NCBI RefSeq assembly: GCF_002532075.1
Contig: NZ_LYXE01000015.1
Coordinates: forward strand, 44,150 to 108,149
Direction: 5' to 3'
Source: Candidatus Chloroploca asiatica
GTDB lineage: Bacteria > Chloroflexota > Chloroflexia > Chloroflexales > Chloroflexaceae
DNA: 64,000 nt
This document shows, piece by piece, positions 55,916 through 64,000 of this stretch. Below the pieces are notes generated by a model, which searched no databases, was not told where the DNA came from, and was given only the letters and a program-made list of their open reading frames with translations. A program made the position numbers and the translations under genes. Position 1 is the first letter of the stretch, and each line of letters begins with the position of its first letter.

Positions 55916-56629
55916 TCACACACTGTTGAGCCCACGCACCGCGACCGGCCCAAAGCCAATGAAATCGGCTGAAGTGAGTTGATAAGCCACCCCATTGATG
56001 GTGTGGTTGATCGCATTCTGGTGATCATGGACACGGTGGAGATGTCCATAGATGCAGGCACTTGCCCCGGAAGCCGCAATCCGGTGCGCAAACTCAGTAG
56101 GCTGCTGGTTGACAAACGGAGGGTAGTGGAGCATGATGATAAGCGGGCGCTCGTTGGCGGCCAATTGCTGACCATGCGCAATCGCCCGCTCGAGCATACC
56201 CAATTCACGGCGATAGATGGGCTCATCGGTCGAGGCATCATAACCCGGCATTTCGGGTGTCACCCAGCCGCGGGTACCACAGGCAACGGCTGAACCAAGA
56301 TCAAAGGCATCAGCCCCGATCAGATTCAGCGAGGGAGGCATGTGGCGGCGCATCGAACCGACCTTGCGCTGGCACCAATAGTCATGATTGCCACGGATCA
56401 AAACCTTGCGCCCCGGTAACGCATCAATCCACCGCAGATCCACCAGTGCATCAGCGAGCTTGAGCGCCCACGAAATATCACCAGCGATCAGTACCCAATC
56501 ATCAGGCGCCACCCGAGCACGCCATGCCGTCGCAATACGGGTCGCATGATCCCTCCAATGGGCACCAAAGATATCCATCGGCTTGGGGTGAGCATGAGAA
56601 AGGTGTAGGTCAGAGATGGTCCAGATCAT
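55916..56629 (-). CDS. metallophosphoesterase
   Basis: 237 residues from ATG 56629 (an in-frame ATG at 56650 would add seven residues). Calcineurin-like motifs in order: 'TISDLHLSHAHPK', 'LIAGDISWALK', 'LIRGNHDYWCQ', 'IMLHYPPF' and 'CIYGHLHRV'. It coordinates two metal ions to hydrolyse phosphodiesters or phosphomonoesters. The family includes many orphan enzymes; the substrate is unknown. It is monocistronic, with tRNA-Lys 86 bp upstream on the same strand. Confidence 0.9.
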   Translation of the reverse strand: MIWTISDLHLSHAHPKPMDIFGAHWRDHATRIATAWRARVAPDDWVLIAGDISWALKLADALVDLRWIDALPGRKVLIRGNHDYWCQRKVGSMRRHMPPSLNLIGADAFDLGSAVACGTRGWVTPEMPGYDASTDEPIYRRELGMLERAIAHGQQLAANERPLIIMLHYPPFVNQQPTEFAHRIAASGASACIYGHLHRVHDHQNAINHTINGVAYQLTSADFIGFGPVAVRGLNSV

Positions 56630-56714
56630 ATATATTGCTCGCAGACGCAAGGTGAGTTGCGCCCATACCCCGAAGAGAAACGCCGCGCTCGATTGCTCGG
56701 CGCGGCGCTCAGCA

Positions 56715-56789
<75 letters not shown>

Positions 56790-56846
56790 GAAGATCGCCT
56801 ATAATTATACAAAGCTCCCTTCAGACTGTCAACCTAGTAATAAAAT

Positions 56847-58769
56847 ATGCCGATTGACGATTACTATCAGGAATATGGCCCGATCCGACGGCGTCGTGGC
56901 ACGACAGGGATCGGCGAACATGATCAACAACCGCCTGAGGATCCGCATACACCGCGCGAGCCGCGCCGACGCGAGCCGCGCCGACGGAGGCCGAGGCGTG
57001 TTCGGCGCAACTGGTGGGGGTGCCTCTTGCCCATCACAGGGCTGGTTCTCGTACTCCCATTGTTGGCACTCTACGGCCTCAATTTCGTCTTGCGCGACCA
57101 GGCGCTGCCAGGCGTAGCGATTCAAGGTGAGTCGGTGGCAGGCAAGAACCGGAACGAGATTGCGGCAATGATCGAGCACCGTTACGCTGAATTTTTGCAT
57201 CACCCGATTGCGCTCGTCTATCGCGACGAAAGCTGGCAACCGCCCCTGGCCGATCTCGGCGTACGGTTCGACAGTGAGGTGATCGCACGCCAGGCGCTTG
57301 CTGCCGGACGGCAGGGCGACCCGCTCACCCGAGCGCGCGAACTCTGGCACCTCTGGCGTGAAGGGCTCGAACTCGCACCAGCATTGAGTGTCGACCAGCG
57401 CGCCTTGCAGAGCTACCTGCTCACGCTGACGCCACGGATCGAGTACCCGCCCCAGGATGCGGCGCTCAGCATCGCCTCGGCCAAAATTGTTGGCACCCCA
57501 AGTACACCCGGCGTGCAGGTGCTCGTTGATGCCACCGCCAACGATATTCTGCTTGCCCTGCTCGAGTTGCGCCCCCAGGAAGTGACGATCCGTACCCGCT
57601 TGCTTGCGCCAGAGGTTGGTGATGAAGCCCTGGTTGAAGCGCAGGCACGGGTGGCCGAGGTGTTACAAACACCGCTCGAACTGCAACTCAACGAACAGCG
57701 TTGGATCTGGGCACCCGAGCGTCTGGCTGAATTGCTCCAGGTCGAACCGGTTGAAGACCGCCTCGAAGTACGCGTCGATCCGCAACGCCTTGCGCGCGCC
57801 GTTGAGGGTCTGGCCCAGCTTGTTGATACAGGTACAGCCGAACCCCGGTTGCGCTTTGAGGCTGGAACAGTACGGATTATTGAAGAAGGCCGCCCGGGAT
57901 GGCGCCTCCGGCAAGAAGATGCCGCCAACGAGATTGCGAACGTGCTCTTGAGCAGCGCTCCCACCACGCGAACGCTCGCGCTCCCTGTCGATCAGCTTGA
58001 ACCCGAGATCACGGCTGACCGCATCACCGAGCTTGGCATCAATACGCTGGTCGCCGAAGGCAAAAGCAGTTTTGTCGGCTCGGCGGCCTACCGGATCACC
58101 AATATCCGCGCTGGGTCTGCACGCATGGATGGGGTCTTGATTGCACCAGGCGAGGAGTTTTCCTTTAACCGCCAGCTTGGTGAAGTTGATGCAGCCAATG
58201 GTTTTGTCGAAGGCTACGCGATCATTGGCAACCGGACACAACTTGAATGGGGTGGCGGGGTTTGCCAGGTCTCGACCACGGTCTTTCGCAGCGCGTTCTG
58301 GGCCGGGTTGCCGATTACCGAACGCCACGCCCACGCTTTTTATATTAGCTGGTACGATCGCTTTGGTTTGGGACCCAACGGTGATGGGCAAGGCCTGGAT
58401 GCCGCCATTTATACCGGCGTCACGGATCTAAAGTTCGTCAATGATACCGGCAACTGGCTGTTGATGCAGAGCAGGATGGACGAAGCCAACCAGATGCTTA
58501 CCATTGAATTGTATGGCACCCCGCTGCCACGCGAGGTTCGTCTGGAAGGTCCGTTGATCAGCAACGAAGTACGCGCCCCGGCCCAACCAGTCTATATTGA
58601 TGATCCCACCCTGGCCCGTGGGATGGTGCGCCAGAGTGATGTGGCCCGCAACGGGCGTGACATCACCATCCAGCGCGTCCTGCTCAGCAACGGGGCCGAG
58701 ATTGGCCGTGACACCTTTGTGACCCGTTTTCGCGCCTGGCCGAATATCTTTCTGCGTGGTACTGGCTAA
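56847..58769 (+). CDS. VanW-family membrane-anchored protein
   Basis: 640 residues. A cytoplasmic, strongly basic N-terminus (30-55, Arg-rich) precedes one transmembrane helix (about 57-81, 'CLLPITGLVLVLPLLALYGL'). Two YoaR/peptidoglycan-binding-like domains follow (about 85-440), then a VanW domain ('GAAYRITNIRAGSARMDGVL'-type region near 415-540, 'FNRQLGEVDAANGF', 'WGGGVCQVSTTVFRSAFWAG') and a C-terminal G5-like beta region. Such proteins are exported and associated with the cell wall or envelope; biochemical function unknown. No strong ribosome site precedes the ATG. Confidence 0.88.
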   Translation: MPIDDYYQEYGPIRRRRGTTGIGEHDQQPPEDPHTPREPRRREPRRRRPRRVRRNWWGCLLPITGLVLVLPLLALYGLNFVLRDQALPGVAIQGESVAGKNRNEIAAMIEHRYAEFLHHPIALVYRDESWQPPLADLGVRFDSEVIARQALAAGRQGDPLTRARELWHLWREGLELAPALSVDQRALQSYLLTLTPRIEYPPQDAALSIASAKIVGTPSTPGVQVLVDATANDILLALLELRPQEVTIRTRLLAPEVGDEALVEAQARVAEVLQTPLELQLNEQRWIWAPERLAELLQVEPVEDRLEVRVDPQRLARAVEGLAQLVDTGTAEPRLRFEAGTVRIIEEGRPGWRLRQEDAANEIANVLLSSAPTTRTLALPVDQLEPEITADRITELGINTLVAEGKSSFVGSAAYRITNIRAGSARMDGVLIAPGEEFSFNRQLGEVDAANGFVEGYAIIGNRTQLEWGGGVCQVSTTVFRSAFWAGLPITERHAHAFYISWYDRFGLGPNGDGQGLDAAIYTGVTDLKFVNDTGNWLLMQSRMDEANQMLTIELYGTPLPREVRLEGPLISNEVRAPAQPVYIDDPTLARGMVRQSDVARNGRDITIQRVLLSNGAEIGRDTFVTRFRAWPNIFLRGTG

Positions 58770-58821
58770 GCGTGTCGTGTACCCTTGATTTGAGACCACA
58801 GCCCAGAGGTACAAGAAAGCC

Positions 58822-61365
58822 ATGAGCCTCGAGCCGATCAAATGCCGTGCGTGTGGCCATCTCAATCCACCAGGCTCACGCTTTTGCAATGCGTGCGGCA
58901 GTTCCCTGCTCTTCATTCGTCCCCTTCGTTTGCAACGCAAGAGCGAAGCAAGTGACGACGAACCAACGCAGGCTCAGCCTGAAACAGAAGTGAGTGAGCT
59001 TGAGGCTGAAACCCTGACGCCCGGGATCACCATTGATCCCGCCGGGCGTTATATGCTCACCCGCGCGATTGGTCAGGGTGGGTTTGGCCATGCCTACCTT
59101 GCCTTTGATCGCCAGTTGCAACGCTACTGTGTCGCCAAACGCCAAGTCACTAATCCTGAATGGGATGTGCGCACCCGTGAGCAAGCCCTGCGCAATTTTC
59201 ATCGCGAAGCCCGCTTGCTCGTCACCCTCAATACCCCCGGCCATCCCAATATTCCCGAGATTTATGAGTATCTGCCCGAGCAGCGCTTTCTGGTGATGAA
59301 GTATGTCGAAGGCCGCGACCTCGGGCTGATTGTGCATGAACAGGGCGGGCGGCTCACCGTCGAAGAGAGCCTGACAATTGCGCGTGATATCGCCGATGCC
59401 TTGGTCTATATGCATGCACGCGAACCCGAGCCGGTTCTCCATCGCGATATCAAGCTGGCAAATATCTTGATTGACAGCGCTGGACGGGTCTGGCTCATTG
59501 ATTTTGGCCTGTCACGCGTTGCGCCGGTACAAGGCGAAATCAAGCCCGATGACACCCAGTTGGCTGGCACCCTCGGGTTTACGCCGCCTGAACAATGGCA
59601 CGGCAAAGCCGAGCCACGCTCAGATATTTACGCGCTCTCGGCAACGCTCTATATTCTGCTCACAGGCTTTCACCCAGAGTTGACGCGTGAGAACCTAAGC
59701 GAATTCCTGCTTGGCAAAGTTCAGCCCTATCCTCCGCTCCGCACCATTGATGCGGAACTCCCCCTCGAAGTTGAGGCGCTCTTGATACGTGGACTTGCCC
59801 TGGAACCCGAGCAACGGCCTGATGCAGAGAGTTTCCTCGCGACCGTGCGCGAACTCTTGATGCCCATCAGTCATACCGACTTGCAGGCACCTGATGGCAG
59901 TGAACTTGCCGACGAAACAGCCCTGCGGCAATGGGCCGAAACCCACTGGACAGATGCAGCGACCTGGCTCTACAGCACCTTACCTGACCAGGTTGAGCAA
60001 TTGTGGGGGCGGAACAAGCTTGCAGCTGATATGCGCCGGGCCGTTACCTCGCATAGTGATGATATGCACGCCGGCCTTGATAGCTTGCTTGCACGTCTCG
60101 ATACCGAAAACTTTGGGGCCGCTCGGCACCAGTTGGTGACGGATCAACGGAGCATTGACTTTGGAGCGTTGAGCCTGGATGAACGTCGCGATGTGTGGCT
60201 CAAGCTGAGTAACAAGGGGCGACGTTATCTCCAACTGACAATTCAAACCCCGCGCTGGATCATCGCAGGCACAAAGAGCGTCAGTTTGCCACCTGGCACG
60301 CACCAACGTCTGAAACTTACCGCCGATATGCGACGGGTTGAAGATAGTGGCATCTTCCATGACATGCTGATCCTGAGAGATGCGACAGGGGCTGGTTTTC
60401 AGATTGAACTCCATGCCCGCCTCTCGCGCTGGCGGGCCTTTCTCCGCAGTGTCGCCGGGAGCCGAAGCAACGACTGGACAGCCGGCAATGCACGGCTACT
60501 CCGCACCCTCCAGGCCCACCGCGGTGGAGTCTGGGCGCTTGCCTTCAGCCCTGATAATCACAACTTGGTCTCGGGTGGAGCAGATGGGATAGTACAGATC
60601 TGGCGGGTTGCTGACGGCAGTCTGGTGAGCCACCTTGACGAACAGGCCGGCAATGCCTTGAATGCGAGCTATAGTCCTGATGGCCTTTTGATCGCGATCA
60701 CGGCAAGCGATACCGGGATCAAAATCTGGCGTTCCCACGAGCGCAAACTGATGCTGACGATACCGAGTCACGTCAGTTATCAAGAGAATATCTACTTTAG
60801 CTACGATAGCCAGGCGCTGATCAGCAATGGCAATGATGGAACCATCCGCTACTGGCGCCTCCGCGATGGCAAGCAGGTGAAACTAATCCAGACCGTCAAG
60901 AGTGCCCTTTCGTTTACGTGCCGTCCCGATGTGCAAGTGCTGGCTGTTGGTTGCAGCGACGGGGTGATCCGGCTCTATGACGGGAAAGAAGGGCATCTGC
61001 AAGCGAGCCTGAGCGGGCATCGGAGCGAAGTGAATTGTGTAACGTATAGTCGTGATGGGAGCATGTTCGCGTCGGGGGGCAATGACGGAATGATTTGTCT
61101 CTGGGACGGTGAGCGTGGCACATTGGAACAGACGATCCAGGCACACCAGAATGCGATCCGTACGCTGGCAATCCATCCTGATGGCTTGTTGATCGCGTCA
61201 GGTGGCGTCGATGGAAGCATCAAGCTATGGCGGACAAACGACGGCCACCTGTGCCAGACGCTCAGCGGGCATAGTGGGGGCGTCTTACGCATCACCTTTA
61301 GCCCTGAGGGTGATCTGCTGGCGTCGGGAGGGAGCGACGGGAAGGTTTTGTTCTGGCAGGCGTGA
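58822..61365 (+). CDS. Ser/Thr protein kinase with zinc ribbon and WD40 repeats
   Basis: 847 residues. An N-terminal zinc ribbon (Cys8, Cys11, Cys22, Cys25) is followed by a Hanks-type kinase (about 75-345): Gly loop 'GQGGFG' (84-89), Lys106, 'HRDIKLAN' (207-214) and DFG (227-229). A helical linker and a beta region (about 440-550) precede about seven WD40 repeats (555-845; 'GVWALAFSPDNHNLVSGGAD', 'VNCVTYSRDGSMFASGGND', 'GVLRITFSPEGDLLASGGSD'). There is no transmembrane segment, so it is a cytoplasmic kinase with a protein-interaction propeller. Targets unknown. Confidence 0.93.
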   Translation: MSLEPIKCRACGHLNPPGSRFCNACGSSLLFIRPLRLQRKSEASDDEPTQAQPETEVSELEAETLTPGITIDPAGRYMLTRAIGQGGFGHAYLAFDRQLQRYCVAKRQVTNPEWDVRTREQALRNFHREARLLVTLNTPGHPNIPEIYEYLPEQRFLVMKYVEGRDLGLIVHEQGGRLTVEESLTIARDIADALVYMHAREPEPVLHRDIKLANILIDSAGRVWLIDFGLSRVAPVQGEIKPDDTQLAGTLGFTPPEQWHGKAEPRSDIYALSATLYILLTGFHPELTRENLSEFLLGKVQPYPPLRTIDAELPLEVEALLIRGLALEPEQRPDAESFLATVRELLMPISHTDLQAPDGSELADETALRQWAETHWTDAATWLYSTLPDQVEQLWGRNKLAADMRRAVTSHSDDMHAGLDSLLARLDTENFGAARHQLVTDQRSIDFGALSLDERRDVWLKLSNKGRRYLQLTIQTPRWIIAGTKSVSLPPGTHQRLKLTADMRRVEDSGIFHDMLILRDATGAGFQIELHARLSRWRAFLRSVAGSRSNDWTAGNARLLRTLQAHRGGVWALAFSPDNHNLVSGGADGIVQIWRVADGSLVSHLDEQAGNALNASYSPDGLLIAITASDTGIKIWRSHERKLMLTIPSHVSYQENIYFSYDSQALISNGNDGTIRYWRLRDGKQVKLIQTVKSALSFTCRPDVQVLAVGCSDGVIRLYDGKEGHLQASLSGHRSEVNCVTYSRDGSMFASGGNDGMICLWDGERGTLEQTIQAHQNAIRTLAIHPDGLLIASGGVDGSIKLWRTNDGHLCQTLSGHSGGVLRITFSPEGDLLASGGSDGKVLFWQA

Positions 61366-61434
61366 GCCGCTTGACGAGGCTCACACCTGCCGGGTGACAG
61401 TTGAACTTTAGGGCTGTCGCCCTAAAAAACCGGC

Positions 61435-61480
61435 TTCTTTCGCAAAAAAAGCCAGCGACGCTGGCTTTTTTGCGAAAGAA
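61435..61480. terminator. long A/T-rich-cored hairpin between convergent genes
   Basis: TTCTTTCGCAAAAAAAGCC... on the left pairs with GCTGGCTTTTTTGCGAAAG... on the right (one bulge in the A7/T6 run) around a 3-nt loop, and TTTTTG follows after ten bases. Bidirectional terminator for the WD40 kinase and SH3b genes. Confidence 0.75.
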
Positions 61481-61536
61481 AGATTTTTGTGAACCGCAGG
61501 CTTAAGCTAATACGTGTGGGCCACCGGCCCTATACG

Positions 61537-62154
61537 CTATTCAGGTTGCAAAACGAGTTCGCTTCCGGCGACCCAACCTTCGCGACCGTCGGCGGCACGA
61601 ATACGCCACCAGGGGTAGCCATCGAGTTGCGTCGGACCTTCGAGCAAGGTCATCTGGGTTCCAGGGGCGAGGCCATCAAACGCATTGGAATTGAGCCCGG
61701 GTTTATCACGGAGGCGCAGGTTCTTGCCACCAGCCTTTTGCACCCAGGCGGTGACGCCAACGGCAAGCACAGCCGGTTTTGGCGCGCCACCAAGGACAAC
61801 GCGACTACCCTCGGCAACAGCCTGTGAGGCAGCCGACGCGGTGCTGGTTGCGGCTGCTGTGGCAGCAGCTTTGGCTTTGTTCGCCTCTTGCTGAGCCTTG
61901 TTGAGGTCGGCCTGCATCTGACGCATCTTCGCCTGAGCATCGGCAACCGCTTTGTTGGCCACGTCAACTTTCTCGGCATCCTTCCTGGCTGCCTCCAGCT
62001 TCTTTTCGAGTTCAGCAACCTCTTTCGCTTTGGCTGCGACCTGGTCGCTCATCTCGCGCATCGCCTTCGACATCTGCTCCTTCTGCGCCTCGATCTCAGC
62101 CCGGGCCTTCTCTTCCTCTTCCTGCTTCTTCTTGTTGTTGCCAAAGTTGATCAT
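61537..62154 (-). CDS. coiled-coil protein with C-terminal SH3b domain
   Basis: 205 residues. The first 25 are highly charged ('NNKKKQEEEEKARAEIEAQK'), then a coiled coil extends to about 95 ('VAELEKKLEAARKDAEKVDV'), an Ala/Thr/Ser-rich linker follows, and the C-terminal 70 residues are a bacterial SH3 domain ('KNLRLRDKPGLNSNAFDGLA', 'YPWWRIRAADGREGWVAGSE'). There is no signal peptide, unusual for SH3b proteins, which normally act at the cell wall; it may be cytoplasmic. GGAGG lies upstream of the ATG. Confidence 0.85.
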   Translation of the reverse strand: MINFGNNKKKQEEEEKARAEIEAQKEQMSKAMREMSDQVAAKAKEVAELEKKLEAARKDAEKVDVANKAVADAQAKMRQMQADLNKAQQEANKAKAAATAAATSTASAASQAVAEGSRVVLGGAPKPAVLAVGVTAWVQKAGGKNLRLRDKPGLNSNAFDGLAPGTQMTLLEGPTQLDGYPWWRIRAADGREGWVAGSELVLQPE

Positions 62155-62207
62155 AAATCGATCCTCCTGTTGTTAGGTAATGGCGGATTCCAGTATTCTC
62201 GATGGAC

Positions 62208-63872
62208 TTATAACGCAAGTTCAACCACGACGGTACCAGCGCGTTGGGAGATAGCGGTAAGCGTCATAACGCCACCCTCAGGCGCACGCACGACCCACTC
62301 GACCTTGCGGAGATTATCGGTGGGATAATCGCTCCCCCAGACACTCCGCTTACTGGCGCGGCCCTCGAGCTGGCCAAGCTCCATCAAAGCCTCACCAGCC
62401 TCAAGGCTTGCCCCGTGCGGCAACGCCAGACGCACCTCAACAGGCCGCACGGTGCGCAAATCTTGTGCACGCTTGCTGCCATAGGTCGGCAAATAGCCAC
62501 TATTGACCACCAGCGCCCGCACGCGGTAGAGCGCATCGCCGAGCGGTTCGGCTTCGACGCGGCGCACCTCAAGGCGCGGACCCATCAGGGCATGGGCCAG
62601 CACAAATTCCGTATTTGGTTCAAGCGTCTTGAGGAGAAACTGCTCGGGAGGATTGCCAAAGGTACGGCGTTCGATCCAGCCGCCGAGCTCCACCTTGCCC
62701 AACTGGGGATGATCGAACGGGTGCCAGGCGACAAAACCACGGCCACCGAGCTGTTCATCGTTCCACTGCAACAGCTTGAGATCATCTTCTTCGGGATGCG
62801 AGCGGAACCACTCGATAAAATCACGCTCTTTGATCCCCGCCTCGCCAATCATATCCCAGAGTTCGACCGTAAACGCAAAAATGCCCAACTGGTCATAGGC
62901 CCAATCATCAAACGCCCCGGTCATCACTTTACGGGGATGGTAACGAAAGCCGTGATAGACCGACAGATGCGGATACCCGGTCAACGCCTTGCCCCGCTCA
63001 CCGATCTCCTGATACGTCCAGAGATCATCAATCGACATTTGCTCATCGGGGCGATCCGAAAAGGGGCGCAAAATAGCGCCCGAGAAGGTATGGTACGAGA
63101 TCGCGCAACTGACATTGAGGTGCGCCGCGAGGAACGCCACGGCGGCCCGCACCTCGGGTTCAGAGGCAGGAAAGGGGCCGGCCCCTTGCTGCTGGCCTTC
63201 GGGGAGCCAATTGAACGGGAAGTTACGGTTGAAATCAAGGCCCTGCACAGCGGGGGCCAGTTTGAGCTCATAACCATCGTAGTTACGGATCAAGCCTTCG
63301 GTATAGACCCGATAATAGGTACCACCGAACTCATCAGGTTCCCGACGGCGCATCAACCGGGGATCGCGTTCACTGATCTTCCAGTTGCCATCGGGATCCT
63401 CGATCCGCATATCAAGAATCAGCCCGTCGCCATCAAGATCGACGGGATAGAGGCCATCGCGCTCATCAGCATACGGATAACGCCGGGTACCAGAACGCAC
63501 ATAGAGCGGCGACGTGAGCGCCTGCTCCATCCCATCAGGATTGAGACAGGGCACCACATACAAAACCCGTTCATCAAGCAGGCGCGTGACCCGCGCATCG
63601 GTACCATACCGTGTAAGCACCGTCTGAATCACATGCAAAGCCCCCATACAACCTGTCACTTCAGTTGCATGGATATTCGCATCAAGCCAGAAGGCAGGCT
63701 TCGCGAGATCAGGGCCAGTCGCCTGATTGGTAAGTGTAGCACACCAGATAGCCCGCCCCTCGTGGCTTGTCCCAATGCTCGCGAGCGAACAGAGCGTCGG
63801 ATAGCGCTCGGCAAAAGCATGGAGCGCAGCTTCAACCTCATGAGGACGCATATAGCTCGTAAATTCAATCAT
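62208..63872 (-). CDS. M14-family zinc carboxypeptidase
   Basis: 554 residues from ATG 63872; the open frame to 63968 encodes a poorly supported extension. M14 motifs: zinc ligands in 'FWLDANIHATEVTGC' (H-x-x-E), the substrate Arg/Asn region 'GLDFNRNFPFNW', 'CAISYHTFSGAIL' (third zinc His) and the catalytic Glu in 'FAFTVELWDMIGE'. The C-terminal 150 residues form a beta-rich accessory domain. No signal peptide is visible. It probably trims peptides or cell-wall peptides. It is separated from the SH3b gene by 53 bp, so co-transcription is possible. Confidence 0.9.
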   Translation of the reverse strand: MIEFTSYMRPHEVEAALHAFAERYPTLCSLASIGTSHEGRAIWCATLTNQATGPDLAKPAFWLDANIHATEVTGCMGALHVIQTVLTRYGTDARVTRLLDERVLYVVPCLNPDGMEQALTSPLYVRSGTRRYPYADERDGLYPVDLDGDGLILDMRIEDPDGNWKISERDPRLMRRREPDEFGGTYYRVYTEGLIRNYDGYELKLAPAVQGLDFNRNFPFNWLPEGQQQGAGPFPASEPEVRAAVAFLAAHLNVSCAISYHTFSGAILRPFSDRPDEQMSIDDLWTYQEIGERGKALTGYPHLSVYHGFRYHPRKVMTGAFDDWAYDQLGIFAFTVELWDMIGEAGIKERDFIEWFRSHPEEDDLKLLQWNDEQLGGRGFVAWHPFDHPQLGKVELGGWIERRTFGNPPEQFLLKTLEPNTEFVLAHALMGPRLEVRRVEAEPLGDALYRVRALVVNSGYLPTYGSKRAQDLRTVRPVEVRLALPHGASLEAGEALMELGQLEGRASKRSVWGSDYPTDNLRKVEWVVRAPEGGVMTLTAISQRAGTVVVELAL

Positions 63873-64000
63873 GCAGGCATAGTAGCACAGCGAGCAGGTA
63901 ACAGCAAGATGTGAGACTGACAACAGGGCTGATGCAAAGTCAGAGCCAGCAGCGGCAACCGACACCATGTGAACACCTTTGCGGTAGGATGAAGATGGAA

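Noticed and set aside
62244..63914. 556-residue open frame antisense to the M14 carboxypeptidase gene
   Set aside because: Long only because of the GC-rich opposite strand; the carboxypeptidase motifs lie on the minus strand.

Overview
The window looks like part of the chromosome of a gas-vacuolate filamentous member of the Chloroflexota, most likely a Chloroflexales phototroph of the Oscillochloris / Chloroploca / Viridilinea type. This is inferred from gene content: a complete gas vesicle (gvp) cluster, PHB-type thiolase and reductase genes with a phasin-like gene, a GTP-type PEP carboxykinase, an inteinated gyrA, MalT-like and WD40-kinase regulators, and many small hypothetical genes. No rRNA or photosynthesis gene is present, so the assignment stays an inference. 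A perfect 16-bp parS site (31618-31633) and gyrA (50881-53949) suggest an origin-proximal segment.

Layout. 1-4.7 kb (+): the end of a GAF-PAS histidine kinase, a kinase-fold phosphotransferase, a Uma2 protein, an unknown protein and a PHP-domain protein. 4.8-5.7 kb (-): a beta-hydroxyacid dehydrogenase. 6.0-11.7 kb: a surface-glycan-like set (B12 radical SAM, methyltransferase, FemAB-like acyltransferase, GT4 glycosyltransferase, DegT aminotransferase). 11.8-15.2 kb: an alpha/beta hydrolase and a six-hairpin glycosidase-like lipoprotein.

15.4-31.3 kb (-) is the centre of the window. A sensor kinase and a PhoB-type response regulator lead into two gvpA copies that encode identical proteins, a gvpC-like gene with three 33-residue repeats, and then an unknown 242-aa gene, gvpN, a coiled-coil gene, Hsp20-type gvpH, an HExxH protein, gvpF, gvpG, gvpO, gvpJ, a CDC48/VAT-like double AAA+ ATPase, a GvpF/L protein with a C-terminal J domain, a further GvpF/L, a gvpS-like gene, another GvpF/L, and gvpK. 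Four GvpF/L paralogues, an sHsp, a J-domain fusion, a CDC48-like unfoldase and a candidate metallopeptidase together look like a dedicated assembly and quality-control module for gas vesicles. That is the most novel feature here. Two CCTAAC half-sites 11 bp apart upstream of gvpA fit a site for the adjacent response regulator.

31.6-48.5 kb: an M20 peptidase, an orphan DNA methyltransferase, tRNA-Ser(GGA), a large membrane protein, a DUF2202 lipoprotein, a GNAT protein, phaA-phaB with a convergent phasin-like gene, a MalT/BTAD regulator, a small membrane protein, pxpA and pckG. 48.8-56.6 kb: TRAP permeases (DctQ, DctM), gyrA with a 201-residue mini-intein, pxpB-pxpC and a metallophosphoesterase. 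56.7-63.9 kb: tRNA-Lys(CTT), a VanW protein, a Ser/Thr kinase with WD40 repeats, an SH3b coiled-coil protein and an M14 carboxypeptidase.

Three repeat classes run through the intergenic spaces. One is a MITE-like family with 14-bp inverted ends (AGGGCGATTGCATC), two of whose three copies have 11-bp flanking direct repeats. The second is a dispersed GACGCAAAGGCGC repeat, one copy of which encodes the C-terminus of PxpB. The third is a set of long, often perfect hairpins, mostly at gene ends.
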